Assembly (NCBI GenBank): GCA_035048485.1
Contig: CM068582.1
Span: 12,159,501-12,223,500 of the forward strand
Length of the DNA: 64,000 bases
Reading direction: 5' to 3'
Source: Pteria penguin
Taxonomy: Eukaryota > Mollusca > Bivalvia > Pterioida > Pteriidae
This document shows positions 44,016 to 54,650 of the stretch, piece after piece. A program made the translations under genes and the position numbers. Position 1 is the first letter of the stretch. Every line of letters starts with the position of its first letter. Under the pieces are notes generated by a model. It saw nothing but the letters and a program-made list of their open reading frames with translations. It ran no database searches and was not told where the DNA came from.

Positions 44016-44937
44016 CAATTGGTTTTGTCACATTTAATGTGTATATTCTACTCTTTTAGACTACAAATTTGAATTTCCTTTGAATTTTTACTGAAAAGAT
44101 ATGAGGGATGCCATTTTGTTAGCAGATAGCTTCTGGAATGTTGTCCAGCAAAAGATAGGCAATATGTCATTTTCACAAGGTAGCAGCCAGAAGTCATAGG
44201 CATAGGAAATACAGCACCCTTCCCACCTGAACAAACACACATACACAGTTGAACTCGGAGTAAATTAGATTCAACTTTGTCTACCATTTTGTGTAATTGT
44301 CGCAAATACTATTATGTGCTCATGTTTGTACTATGCCATTTTGTACATGCATATGCACATACAATGATTGTAAGTGTTTCAGAAACCTTGATGGATATCA
44401 GTGTTGCACTAACATATTAAATATAGAAGGAATAATTCTGCTCATTTTTTGTTACAAGAGAAACTTGCACGTAGGTTTTTGGTCATTTTCAGTGAGAGAG
44501 TTTACCAAATGTTGAATTTCATTGAGAGAATTCTAAACACTTTGAGAGAATCTCTCAATTTTGCAGTCCAAAGCTATCCCTGTGATACATATAGAAGCTT
44601 GCCTTCACCAATGCAGAGTTTGAATTTGATCTCAAGGGGAAATTTATGGGATTCAGATTTCTCAAGGAGTTGATTTAACTCAAAAACTTTAGTAGCCAAC
44701 TGGGCTCCTACAGTTTTATAGGATTAGAAAATTTAGGAGCGTCGTCTAAGGGAACTTTTTTCTGCATTTAATTATCACCAAGGTAGAAAAGGATGTAAAT
44801 GATTTCAAATTCATTGTTTTATGATAATAAACATAAACACAGTACATATATAAGAAGAAAAAAGAAGTTACTGTTATAGTAATACTAAATTTAAAACTCC
44901 ATTTCCAGTTTAAACTCCCTCAGGTTTCTATTTATTT

Positions 44938-45088
44938 CATATTCTTTTCACCGTCACTTTCTACATGTTCTGAATCAGAGTCATGTTCATTCTCAAAGTC
45001 ATCCTCTCTTTCATTATGCCTTTCATCCTTTCCATCACCCTGCCTCTCATCCTCTGTTCCATTCTGGCCCTCACCGGCAACTCCCTTT
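44938..45088 (-). other. Unidentified acidic open segment
   Basis: The minus strand reads open from about 45088, with EGQNGTEDERQGDGKDERHN then EDDFENEHDSDSEHVESDGE, and stops at about 44937. It looks like the acidic C-terminal exon of a protein, with a weak AG (AATTAAAG) just upstream. I could not identify a family or further exons. It could be a decayed gene remnant in the MEP-1-like intron. Confidence 0.25.
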
Positions 45089-45855
45089 AATTTATAAAGT
45101 GCCACATAACACTGGCACCAAACAAAATGTAAAAGGCCTTTAGCTTTTTTACATTATTTTGTTCTGTAATGCAGCACTACAAATGTGATATATATGCCAG
45201 TTTTGAAAACCAGCACCTTAAGCCTTTGTTTTCATTGTTTACATCAAGTTTGAAGAAAGGCTGCAAAAATTTGCAATATTATTTGGATATAATGTGAGTC
45301 TTGCACAGAATGCCATATATAATGATATGGTTGAAAAAGTCTTGATGTAGAACTAAATATTTAACAAACATACTTAGTCATACATGTACTTAACCGGCAC
45401 TTCGCTTACACATGTACGTTTGATTGGAATTTAGGTCTTTTCTAATCATTAGTGAGGGAGAGACATTGAAAAGTTTTCAAATGTGTCAGTCATTTTCGGT
45501 GATTTTGACAATATTGTGCATCAGAATAATGTAATATATAAAAATAATTTCCAAATTTTGTCATTCCAAATAAAAATCTTTTTCAGCCTTCTGACTGACA
45601 CTTTTCGATATTGTAATGTAGATTTGATATTTAGCAGTCTGATGAATGTGTGGATTTTTGCATTTAAACAGACTGATGTATTAGGTATGCAGCCTTTGAA
45701 ATAATTTCATTTAATTATTTTATTTATTTTTTTTGTTTTTTTTTGTTTGTTTTAGGATGTAGTTTAGAATGAGCATGTGAAAACAGAAGGATTAGATTTT
45801 ACTGAGAGTTCGAACTGGATCATTGGCATAGAGTAAGTTAGCATGTAAAATGATG

Positions 45856-46099
45856 TACAGTACAGTCCGGGTGGAACTTTGAATGCCCACTGTCCACAGT
45901 GGGCAGTCCACCTGAAATTTCAGTGGGCATTAGGAGTGGACATTTACCTGAGCTATCAAGCTGTCCACTTACCTGTATGTTAATTCTAACTGACTCTTAC
46001 AAGAATGTCCACTGTGTCCAGTGGACATTTTTAATGCCCACTCTAAAAATGCCCACTGTGACCAGTGGGCAAATTAAGTTCCACACGGACTGTACTGTA
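45856..46099. mobile_element. Strongly palindromic inverted-repeat element, copy 1
   Basis: Terminal repeats TACAGTACAGTCCGGGTGGA and its complement (one mismatch). The interior has nested hairpins such as GCCCACTGTCCACAGTGGGC and CCAGTGGACATTTTTAATGC. Copy 2 is at 49886-50105. Confidence 0.85.
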
Positions 46100-46158
46100 T
46101 GTTTGATAGTGTATATATGTTATTTTACTGGTAGCAAGCAGTATGTCCATCATTCATT

Positions 46159-46297
46159 GTTGCAGCACTTGCTTCGTAATTGTGACAAAACTTTTCATTT
46201 GTGCAAAGCACCAGATTGAATCATAGCCAATATTTACATATGTATTTCAACATTTCTGTATGAAAAAAGTCAGCATTGTACATAAAGTACACATGTA
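46159..46297 (+). repeat. Diverged direct duplicate, copy 1
   Basis: TGTTGCAGCACT, CTTTTCATTTGTGCAAAG and AACATTTCTGTATGAAAA recur in the same order at 46996-47160. Not recognised as a known element. Confidence 0.6.
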
Positions 46298-46505
46298 CAA
46301 AAGGTCTGGATTGTTTTTTAGCTTCTGAAACCAGGTTCTCTGGTCATTCAAATTGGGAATTTTGTGATGTTTTTTCTAAAATTGGGTAAAATTCTTCATT
46401 ATAAATAACTTTTTGTAGGATTTTAGTTAGTTTTAATATTGTTGTTTTTGTAGGGGATTTTGTTGTCAAATTGCATTTCTTCTGATTTTGAAGTTCATGG
46501 TTCAG

Positions 46506-46782
46506 GTTGATTGATTGATTGATTTTTGTTTAACGTCACACCATGAATATTTCACATATATGGTGACGGCATCTGCCTGATGTGGGGCATACAAATTTTG
46601 ACCTTTGCAACAGACCCACCCAAAACAGTGAGGGATCTTTAACGTCCCATGCATACCACAACATGGGGCCTCGGTTTTTACTGTCTCATCCGAAAGACAG
46701 GACACCGGCATGACCAGAGCGGGACTCCAAACCCCGGCCTCCTGATCAGGAGTCCAACGCCATACCACTAGGCCACGCCGGC
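46506..46782 (-). mobile_element. Complete long tRNA-headed SINE, minus orientation
   Basis: Same family as 43745-44015, inverted. It is flanked by an 18-bp target duplication with one mismatch (TTGAAGTTCATGGTTCAG / TTGAAGTTGATGGTTCAG) at 46488-46505 and 46783-46800. Simple GATT repeat at the tail. Confidence 0.92.
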
Positions 46783-46995
46783 TTGAAGTTGATGGTTCAG
46801 AGACAAGGATATCAATTTTATGGTTTTCAAGTTTTACTTTCAGATACACAAAATAAATTTGACGTTTTTACTGCTTTGAATGAAGGAATTAAATCAGTAG
46901 TCTCTATTATACAGACGTTTGGCCTCCATGGACTATACCCCTTGCAGAGAGGGGAGTGACAACAAAAGTCCATATGACATAGACTGTTAGATCAG

Positions 46996-47160
46996 TGTTG
47001 CAGCACTCGCTTTATAATTATGTTAAAAAACCTTTCATTTGTGCAAAGGACAAGACTGGACCATTAAGAGGTGTTTTGAATGTCAATGCCTGTTGTAGTC
47101 AGCACTTGTTTTAACATTTCTGTATGAAAATTGGTCACATTGTACATGAATTACAGGGAA
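46996..47160 (+). repeat. Diverged direct duplicate, copy 2
   Basis: Partner of 46159-46297, with small insertions between shared blocks. Confidence 0.6.
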
Positions 47161-48123
47161 CATAAATTTCAATGACAAGATATGAAAGAAGACCAGATGA
47201 TGGCTTAAGGTGCTTCACTGAAACTTGTTACAGACTAGTCTACATTATGTGGCAATCTGCTTCAACATATACGAAAATCTGTTTTCCTTCATATTCCATA
47301 TGTTATTTATATTCATGTATTGTATAGTTCCATGGTGACTTCTGCCACATAACTGAGCCAGTAACTCCTCTTTTTTCTTTTAAATACTGACCAATAACCA
47401 AGATTAATTTTTCAGATCATACATTTGAATATTCTAGAAAAGCAACAGAACTGGATTTCTGAATTTCCTTATATGATGTTACGAGTGTGTATACTTGTAT
47501 TTTATACATACATAAATGTAATTATGTATATGTACATAAAAGGGTCAGATATGATAGGACATCGTAAGTAATTAAGATTCTTTTGGATGGTAAGCTATTA
47601 ATCCAGTTCCAAATGGCATAGATGTAAATCTGGATCTCTGTCAATCTGGATCTCTCTGTCAATATTATACCAGACACAAAGATACCTGCCCATATAGCAA
47701 GGATGCTCATCAGCTTTTGGTTTCTTGTTTATATGCTGACTGATTTGGAACATCAAAAGTTTCATACCATAGTCAAGCATAATAATGACTGAACTATAGT
47801 ACAGGTATAGTGATTTGTAGAAAATACACAAAACACCGTTAAAAATTAAGCAAAACACAGTAGGAAAATCATACAAAACATAATGAAAAATCAGGTGTAA
47901 ATTTACCTGTACTTGTGTATTAGTTCACATCTTTGTGGAAAATCACAGCGTTTTTTGTAATTTTGTTACGTGTAAAAATTACAGAACACCTGGGGTTGGA
48001 CTGCACTGTATCGTGGCTCTTCTCATCAATAGATCAGTATCTTAATCATGCACTGATAGTGCTATGGAAGTAAATGACAAAGGGCATAAAACTGCAAAAC
48101 TCATACTCTATAATGACTATATT

Positions 48124-48530
48124 ATTGTCCCTAGCTTTTCGCGAAAGCGTGGGGACATTAAATCTCATTCATCTGTCTGTCCATCCGTCTGTCACAAAAA
48201 CTTTAACCTTGGTCATAACTTTTTAACCGTGAGACGTAGGGCCTTCATATTTGGCATATGTGTCCCTAATTGCAATACCTCTCTGTTGGTACCAAAATTT
48301 TGATCATGTTACCTTGACCATGAGCTTTGACCTACTTCTATGTAACTTTTTAACTGTAAGATGTATGGCAATCATATTTGGTATTTGTCCCAAATTGCAA
48401 TATCTTTCCATTGGTACTAGAATTTTTTTTTCGTTTGACAGTGACCTTTGATCTTCTTCAATGTTACTTTTTAACTGTATGATGTAGGACCTTCATATTT
48501 GGCATGTGTGTCTGTAGACATGCACAAGCA
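48124..48530 (+). repeat. TCCGTCTGT-led tandem array
   Basis: Begins TTGTCCCTAGCTTTTCGCGA, then CTGTCTGTCCATCCGTCTGT, followed by about three units of ACTTTTTAAC(C/T)GT, (G/A)TATTTGGCAT and TTGCAATA(T/C)CT at about 120-nt spacing. It occurs in the first intron. The fragments at 24050 and 33020 look related. Confidence 0.7.
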
Positions 48531-48663
48531 TGACAATATGTCAGATATCACTGCACCCTTAGTAATGGAACCCCAAAAGCGGAGAACCACAATTCTCTAA
48601 ATTTGCTTGTTTAAGGTGTTATATTTTGTAAGCAGATTTTATTGTATGTATTGTATTTTACAG

Positions 48664-48802
48664 ATGACAGACAGTGGGATGAATGGAGACACAGTGATGA
48701 AGGAGACATCACATGAAAGTAGTGCCATCAATATTGACAGTAAAAGTCTCTCCACCCGCAAAGTTATCCAAGTCAAGATAGACAATCCATTCCTCTCAAA
48801 TG
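48664..48802 (+). CDS. mep-1: MEP-1-like coding exon 1, residues 1-47
   Basis: 139 nt. Acceptor ATTTTACAG directly before ATG; donor AATG|GTAAAT. Opens MTDSGMNGDTVMKET and ends KVIQVKIDNPFLSN. A Met at residue 6 is an alternative start. Confidence 0.82.
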
Positions 48803-51800
48803 GTAAATATTCAACATTCATATACAGCATATGAGGATGCAGTACTCTCAATGACTGAATATTGCGAGTACTAGCCTCTGGAACACTTGTCAGAACTCAA
48901 CAAGATTTCCAGCATTTAACATCTTTTCATTAAGGAAACTCACCATTTCACTTCTGGGATTTGTCATTTCAAAATCGTAATGAGATCATTGATGATGTAT
49001 AAGATGACAAGTGTATCACGCTAGGTTTTTTATTGGACACCCAACTTTTAAGTTCAGGTGTAAGAACGGATCTTCCGAGATCATAATTGATCATCATTAG
49101 TTTGTCTATTTGTTCTTCAGTTGAGACAATATAAATAGATGCCCAAGGTCTGGGAATATGCTGGCTTGTAAACGATACATAGTTGCTTCCAGTTGGCACA
49201 AATTTTCAGCCACCTGGCCTTTATCAAATGTAGAAAAATGACTGTTTCAGAGCTGTGTGAAATCCATGCTGAATCATAACAAAAACATAAGCTTTGAAAG
49301 GCCAAAGGCCAGGGTCCAACCCTATAAAGTGAGAAAATACTTGAGTCAATTTCAAATTCTTTGGTTTAACAATGAATTAATAACTGGGATTTGGATTTTA
49401 TCGAGTTTTATTCTATTGATAAATAGAATTAAACCAGTCTGCATGACAGTTTATTTGAACGTTTGATAATGGAACAAACTAAAATGAAATAACTGACTTA
49501 GGTATTTTCTCATTTTATGGCGCCAGACCCGGGTGGCTGAAAATCTATGTAACTAAGTGTTTGTGTTTTATTACTTATGTTGAACTTCCCATTGGATATT
49601 CTATTGCTTCCAGTTGGTTTATTTCATTGGTCAAATTTTGAAGTCATGCACCAGGTAGGTACCTCAACCTTATTAGTAAGTAATTATAGGTGTGTGCTTG
49701 AATTAGCAAATAAACACATTGATTAACACTAAGACTTGTTGGACTTTAACAAAAAAAGACATAGTCAACCAGTGAGCAAAATGTATAGTTCTACCCCTTT
49801 GAGAAAAATAAAATGAATACATCTACATACTATCACAAAGGTATAGTAATTTTCAGGAACACTCTGAAATACCTCATTACTAACATACAGTACAGTCCGG
49901 GTGGAACTTTGAATGCCCACTGTCCACAGTGGGCAGTAGCAGTGGACATTTACCTGAGCTATCAAGCTGTCCACTTACCTGTATGTAAATTCTAACTGAC
50001 TTTTACAAGAATGTCCACTGTGTCCAGTGGACCTTTTTAATGCCCACTCTAAAAATGCCCACTGTGACCAGTGGGCAAATTACGTTCCACCCGGACTGTA
50101 CTGTATCTTATTGTGTCTTCAAACCACATAAAACTGTAATAGAGGACAAGTTCCAGTGTTTACTGGTGATATTAATTATATAATGGTCACATCTTGCATA
50201 TTACATGTAGATTGTATGTTTAAGTAATTTTTTCCTGTTTTCAGATGAATCTGATGAGGAGAACTTTTCAAATAATCCATTCTGCATCAAAGTCTCTAAA
50301 GGATCAAGTGAAGAGGTCACGAATAAAGTTCCTGTGACAAATGGAGACAGAAGTAATAGTGGCTCAGACGAAAAACCAGAAGCAGATAAAGATCTGGATA
50401 ATAAAGTTGTTCATGGTAAAGTAAATGGTGAATTGTTTTCTGAACAGCCAGTGAATAACGAAGCTAAAAATGACTCGATCACAGGAGGGATGGAGCATTC
50501 AGAGGAGAAACCACAGGAAGAAGGTGACGATAAATTAATCAAGGAAAGGTCAGAGGAAGCTATGGCTGAGGATGATAGTTCTCAAGTTAGTTCAGTAAGT
50601 GGGTCAGCTAAAGGTGATACAGCAGAAAGTGAAAGTAATTTTGGAGACATAGAAGACGAAAACAGTAGAGGATCGATCAAGTTATCTGAAAAGCTTGACA
50701 ATGAGAAATCGCACGAGTTGTCACAAGTTATAGAAACAAATACTGGTGTATCACATGTGCAAAAAGAAACGGGAGATTCTGAAGTTGAAAAGATGGAGGT
50801 GACAGAATCTTTGGATAAAACAAAGGATCTTTCAGAAACCAAGGAAAGTGAAAGTGCTGAGAAGATAAAAGACAATGGGAACGAAGACAATAAAGTGGCC
50901 AGTGAAGATTCAAAATTAGTCATAAATAATACAGAAAGCAAGATGGACATAGATGTGGCAGAGAAATCTGATAAGGATGTAGTGAAAAATAGTGAAGCAA
51001 AGGAGAATATTGACAGAGAAACAAACGTTGATTCTGATTCTGCAAAAATGACTGATGCTGCAAAAATACCGGAAAGTGAAAAAGGTGATACAACAATTGT
51101 TACAGAAAAAATATCTGAAAACGAGAAGGAGGCATCAAATGTAATGGGAAGTAAACCTGCAGCTACGTCAGAAAAAAATACGGATTCAAGCGTGAAAGCT
51201 GATGACAGTAATGTTAAAGACGAAGACAGTAAAATGGATGATAGCGAGAATAATTCTGCATGTAAAAGAGAGAGTAAGGATGGCAAAGATTCTCTTGTAA
51301 CAGATAGTGATAATAGCTCCAACATAAAATTACAAAAGGAAACAAAAAGTGCTGAAAATACAGTGGAAGATAAATCTGATAAAATAGACATGAAACAGGA
51401 GGAAAAAGAAAAGTCTGCTTCTGAAGGATCTGTTTCGGTGGAAAAGGTAAAAGATGAGGATGGGACAGATATTCTCATCACAGTTAACGAGGATCATAGT
51501 GACAATGAGGAAAATAGGGTTTCCCCTAAAACAGAAGTGCAAGCTCCTCCGCCAGAAAAATCCTTCCCTGATTCAAAAGTAGAACAGAAAAATAAGATAA
51601 AAAGTATTTTTGAAAATGATGTAGTCATTGTGGATTTATCTGCCGAGTCCCCTAAAGAAGAGAAAGTTCAGCCTACACCCATTGCTCCTCAACCCCTACC
51701 TAATGCTCCAACTTTCAATTTCATGCCCTCACAAGCTCAAAATATTGTACAGATAAATGGTGTTCAGTATGTGCAACAGATCATGCAGGACACAAAAGGC

Positions 51801-54044
51801 CGAAAACAGATTGTGCAAGTGCCTCTAAATAATTCCAACAAGCATCTTTATTCTCACCTGGTGTCTCAAGGTCCCACGACACCAAGAAATACACAACCAA
51901 TGGTTCAGATTACATGCTCAGTTCCTCCAAAACCACAGACAGGACTCAAAAGGTTCAAGACCATTGATGACGATGTTCCCATTGCATCATGGGAACAACT
52001 TGATTTGATAAAGTATGAAATGAGTATAAAAAAGTATGACAATACATTCTGGGCAGGGCAGTGTCCAGTGAATAAAAAAGCAGAACTTAGTGCTCCCACA
52101 AAATTTCTGTTAGAATTAGGTAGTGACATTGTTAAGCAATCAGCATATGACCAAATTGTTAAAGTTCAAGGTCGAAAGGATCAGGAGGGAAAACTAGGTC
52201 AACAAGAACAAGAGAACTTAAAGAAAATGAAAAATGTTGTGAAAGAATTGAAAGAAAAATTGCATTATCTTCAACTAAAAGAAGTCAGCTGTGAAGGCTG
52301 TAACTTTGTTACCGAGTCAGAAAATGTGTTGCAATTTCATAAAGAGCATCCACACATGGATCCACCCATGGATCCTTTTGGTGATATGACTTGTTCAATC
52401 ACAGGTTGTGATTTGAAAACACGAAATCCAGAGGCATTTGCACTTCATATGGAAAAAGAACATCAAATGAAAGCAAGGGTTTATGATAAACCAGAAATCC
52501 ACAAATGCAGTTTATGTTATTACGAATCAAAGGCTAAAAACCAACTAACAAAACATAAATTTAGATGCATTAAAAACTTTAAACCGATTTTTAATCAAGC
52601 GCCGCATTACACTGATATCAACTACTGCCTCAAAACAGTATTTTATAAATATCAGGTGAAGAAAAATGTCGTGCCACAGCAACCGAGATCAGTAGCACCA
52701 CCAGTAAGACCACAACCAAAAATAATCCGACCTCCTATTCGCAACTTCACACCTCAAGGATCCCACCGTCCTCCAATCCTCCAGCCGAAGAATTCAACTG
52801 TAAATGCGAACTTTATGCCTATTGTGAGTAACCGCCCAGTCGTTTTGAGCAATGCGGCGGGAATGTATCGACCAATTAGTGTCAGTAATCCACCAGTTCA
52901 ACTTGTTCAGGGGGTCCCGGTTATTAATACATCTGTGCTGAACACAAATGCAAAACCCACTGTGAACGAGTTGCTCAAGCAAAAGACACAAGCATCCATC
53001 AGTGCTAATCAGAAACCAAAGGTCCCAGTGGCACCTGCACCACAGGTGCAGAAGACAGCATTCGAGGTGTGTGAAATCTGTGGAGGCTATGTGAAGGACA
53101 AAATGTCACTCCGAATTCATTTCTTTTATGCTCACAAGGTTGACCTGCCAGCTGCTTTGTTCAGTAAAAATCCACCTCTTTCATGTGATGTTTGTAAAAC
53201 TAAATTCTGGACTACACAAGGACTTACAAAACATAAATACAGTCTTAAACATCATACACCTCAAAATGTACCTGCTGCACCTAGTAAACCTGTTGTTAAG
53301 TGTTGGATTTGTCAACAGTCACCAGAGAATCTCTATGCTCATATTCATAAATTTCATCGCCTCAGTACCAGTGAATGTATGGCCTTGCGACGTTGTATGT
53401 TTTGTGGTATACTCTCAAATACACGCCGAGATTTGGAGGTTCACATGGCTGCTATACATGGTGTTCTCATCAAAGGAGAACAAAATAAGGTAACCTCTAA
53501 ACCGCCCTCTACAGGATTAGTTCGGAATAACTTCTGCGTATTTTGTTCAAAGCAGTTTTCAGACAACACACAACTTACTCTTCATTGTTTACGAGACCAT
53601 GCTACTTGTTCTGCTTGTGGCATGGTTGTAGCTAATGCTAGCCAACTGAAAACTCACGTCTGTAAAAACGCTACCAATAAAAAGTGTCAGATCTGCGGAA
53701 TTAAGAATCTGAAATCTCAGTATTACATTAAACATGTGGCTACCCATCTGAAGAAATGTTCCGTGAAACTTAAGCGGCTAACAGATAGAGAGATCGAACA
53801 AGCCATGGGGAAAAAGAGGAAAATGGAGATGGATATGGCAGATCAGAAAGCTAAATTTACACAAATGGAAGCTGAAATATGGAATGAAATTGAGTTGCGT
53901 CGAAAAAGAGCCGATGATAGAAGTCCTGAGACTAAAAAGAGGAAACTCGAGAGTGAAATTGAGGAGAAATTACCTTCTAAACAGAGAAAGTTTGATGATA
54001 GGAACTGTAAATCGACTGCGGGTGTTGTTGTATTAGATGATTAG
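48664..54044 (+). CDS. mep-1: MEP-1-like zinc finger protein, 2 coding exons
   Basis: Exons 48664-48802 and 50245-54044 join in frame (AAT G|AT GAA) to give 1312 aa. Layout: an acidic Ser/Glu/Lys-rich N-terminal half (about 60-500); a short Pro/Gln region; a conserved block with PIASWEQLDLIKYE and FWAGQCPVNKK; and ten Cys/His fingers starting near C729, C763, C801, C989, C1027, C1066, C1097, C1144, C1168 and C1194. A disordered Pro/Asn-rich linker separates fingers 3 and 4. A basic, helical tail has KKRKMEMDM and KKRKLE (nuclear signals). SUMO-interacting-like motifs VVIVDLS (506-512) and C-terminal VVVLDD are present. The finger pattern best fits MEP-1 (MOG-interacting and ectopic P-granules protein 1), a chromatin repressor that partners Mi-2. 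It could be another multi-C2H2 repressor. The ATG is the first codon of its exon. Confidence 0.82.
48969..49199 (-). other. Unidentified open segment in MEP-1-like intron
   Basis: 76 codons are open on the minus strand (GSNYVSFTSQHIPRPWASIY, STEEQIDKLMMINYDLG). Composition looks protein-like, but I recognise no family. It abuts the nested element at 49201. Possibly the remnant of a mobile-element ORF. Confidence 0.25.
49201..49544. mobile_element. Inverted-repeat element (TTTTCAGCCACC family), copy 2, split by a nested insertion
   Basis: Left end AATTTTCAGCCACCTGGCC, right end GGTGGCTGAAAAT. The right arm is cut after GGCCAGG by the element at 49312-49530. Outside the insert it matches the family of 11837-11990. 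Confidence 0.75.
49312..49530. mobile_element. Inverted-repeat element (GGGTCC family), copy 2, nested
   Basis: Left GGGTCCAACCCTATAAAGTG, right TTTTATGGCGCCAGACCC. The central block with CGTTTGATAATGGAA matches 4761-4976 in reverse orientation. Confidence 0.8.
49886..50105. mobile_element. Strongly palindromic inverted-repeat element, copy 2
   Basis: Terminal repeats TACAGTACAGTCCGGGTGGA and its exact complement. It is close to 45856-46099 but lacks about 25 nt beside the first inner hairpin. It lies 140 nt upstream of the large coding exon. Confidence 0.85.
50245..54044 (+). CDS. mep-1: MEP-1-like large terminal coding exon, residues 47-1312
   Basis: 3800 nt with no interruption, acceptor CTGTTTTCAG, stop TAG at 54042. 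It reads DESDEENFSNNPFCIKVSKG from the junction, so coding starts upstream of any in-exon Met. It carries all ten zinc fingers. Confidence 0.95.
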
Positions 54045-54644
54045 GTGTTTAGGAAAACAAGAGATACTATTGTGTGATATTTTTTTTATTTTTAAGGTAC
54101 ATCACATTTTTATGTCAGAAAGGCTTGGCAGAAATAATAACAATTTTTCTCTTTATTTGAATTTCTGTGAAAAAAAAATTATTTGTTATTTTAATTCATG
54201 CTTTTAATATTTTGGTAATCAACAATTCAGATTTTGGGTAATGAAAGAAAATTATAATAATCAATGCAAGTATATGTCTCAAATTGGAGGAAATGACATA
54301 CATTATCTGATAAGTTTTTGGTTGTTTTGTTTTGGGTTTTTTTTTTTTTTTCATATTTTGGTGAGGGATGGATAAGGAAGTCATTACAGTATTAAATATT
54401 AAGGTATTGCCATGGAAACTTCTGAAAATGTACTGTTGCTAGGAAGTGATAGTTACTGATTTTTCAAGTCTGCAATATATGAGTAGATCCCTTTGTAATT
54501 TTCATTCTTTTCTCTTTCTTTCGATCTGAATCTTGTGTCTATTTAAGACTTAATGTTATCTTTAATCTATATATATGTGTCCCCAATTGACAAATATAAG
54601 TTTTTATAATCTGTCTCTTGTATTGCACCAGTGAAGCCTTTTCA

Positions 54645-54650
54645 AATAAA
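54645..54650 (+). terminator. Possible poly(A) signal of the MEP-1-like gene
   Basis: AATAAA about 600 nt past the stop codon, followed by GT/T-rich sequence. Plausible but not unique. Confidence 0.45.

Larger units (their letters stand above)
42046..48663 (+). other. Probable first intron of the MEP-1-like gene
   Basis: About 6.6 kb from the donor at 42046 to the acceptor ATTTTACAG at 48663. It holds two long SINEs, a palindromic element, a diverged direct duplication, a repeat array and two unexplained open segments (listed separately). A C/T-run lies at 42713-42731. Confidence 0.45.

Noticed and set aside
46502..46849. 115-codon minus-strand ORF
   Set aside because: It lies almost wholly within the SINE at 46506-46782.
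50582..51481. 299-codon open frame on the minus strand
   Set aside because: It is the antisense shadow of the Ser/Glu/Lys-rich part of the MEP-1-like exon; the plus strand has splice sites, zinc fingers and a long uninterrupted frame.
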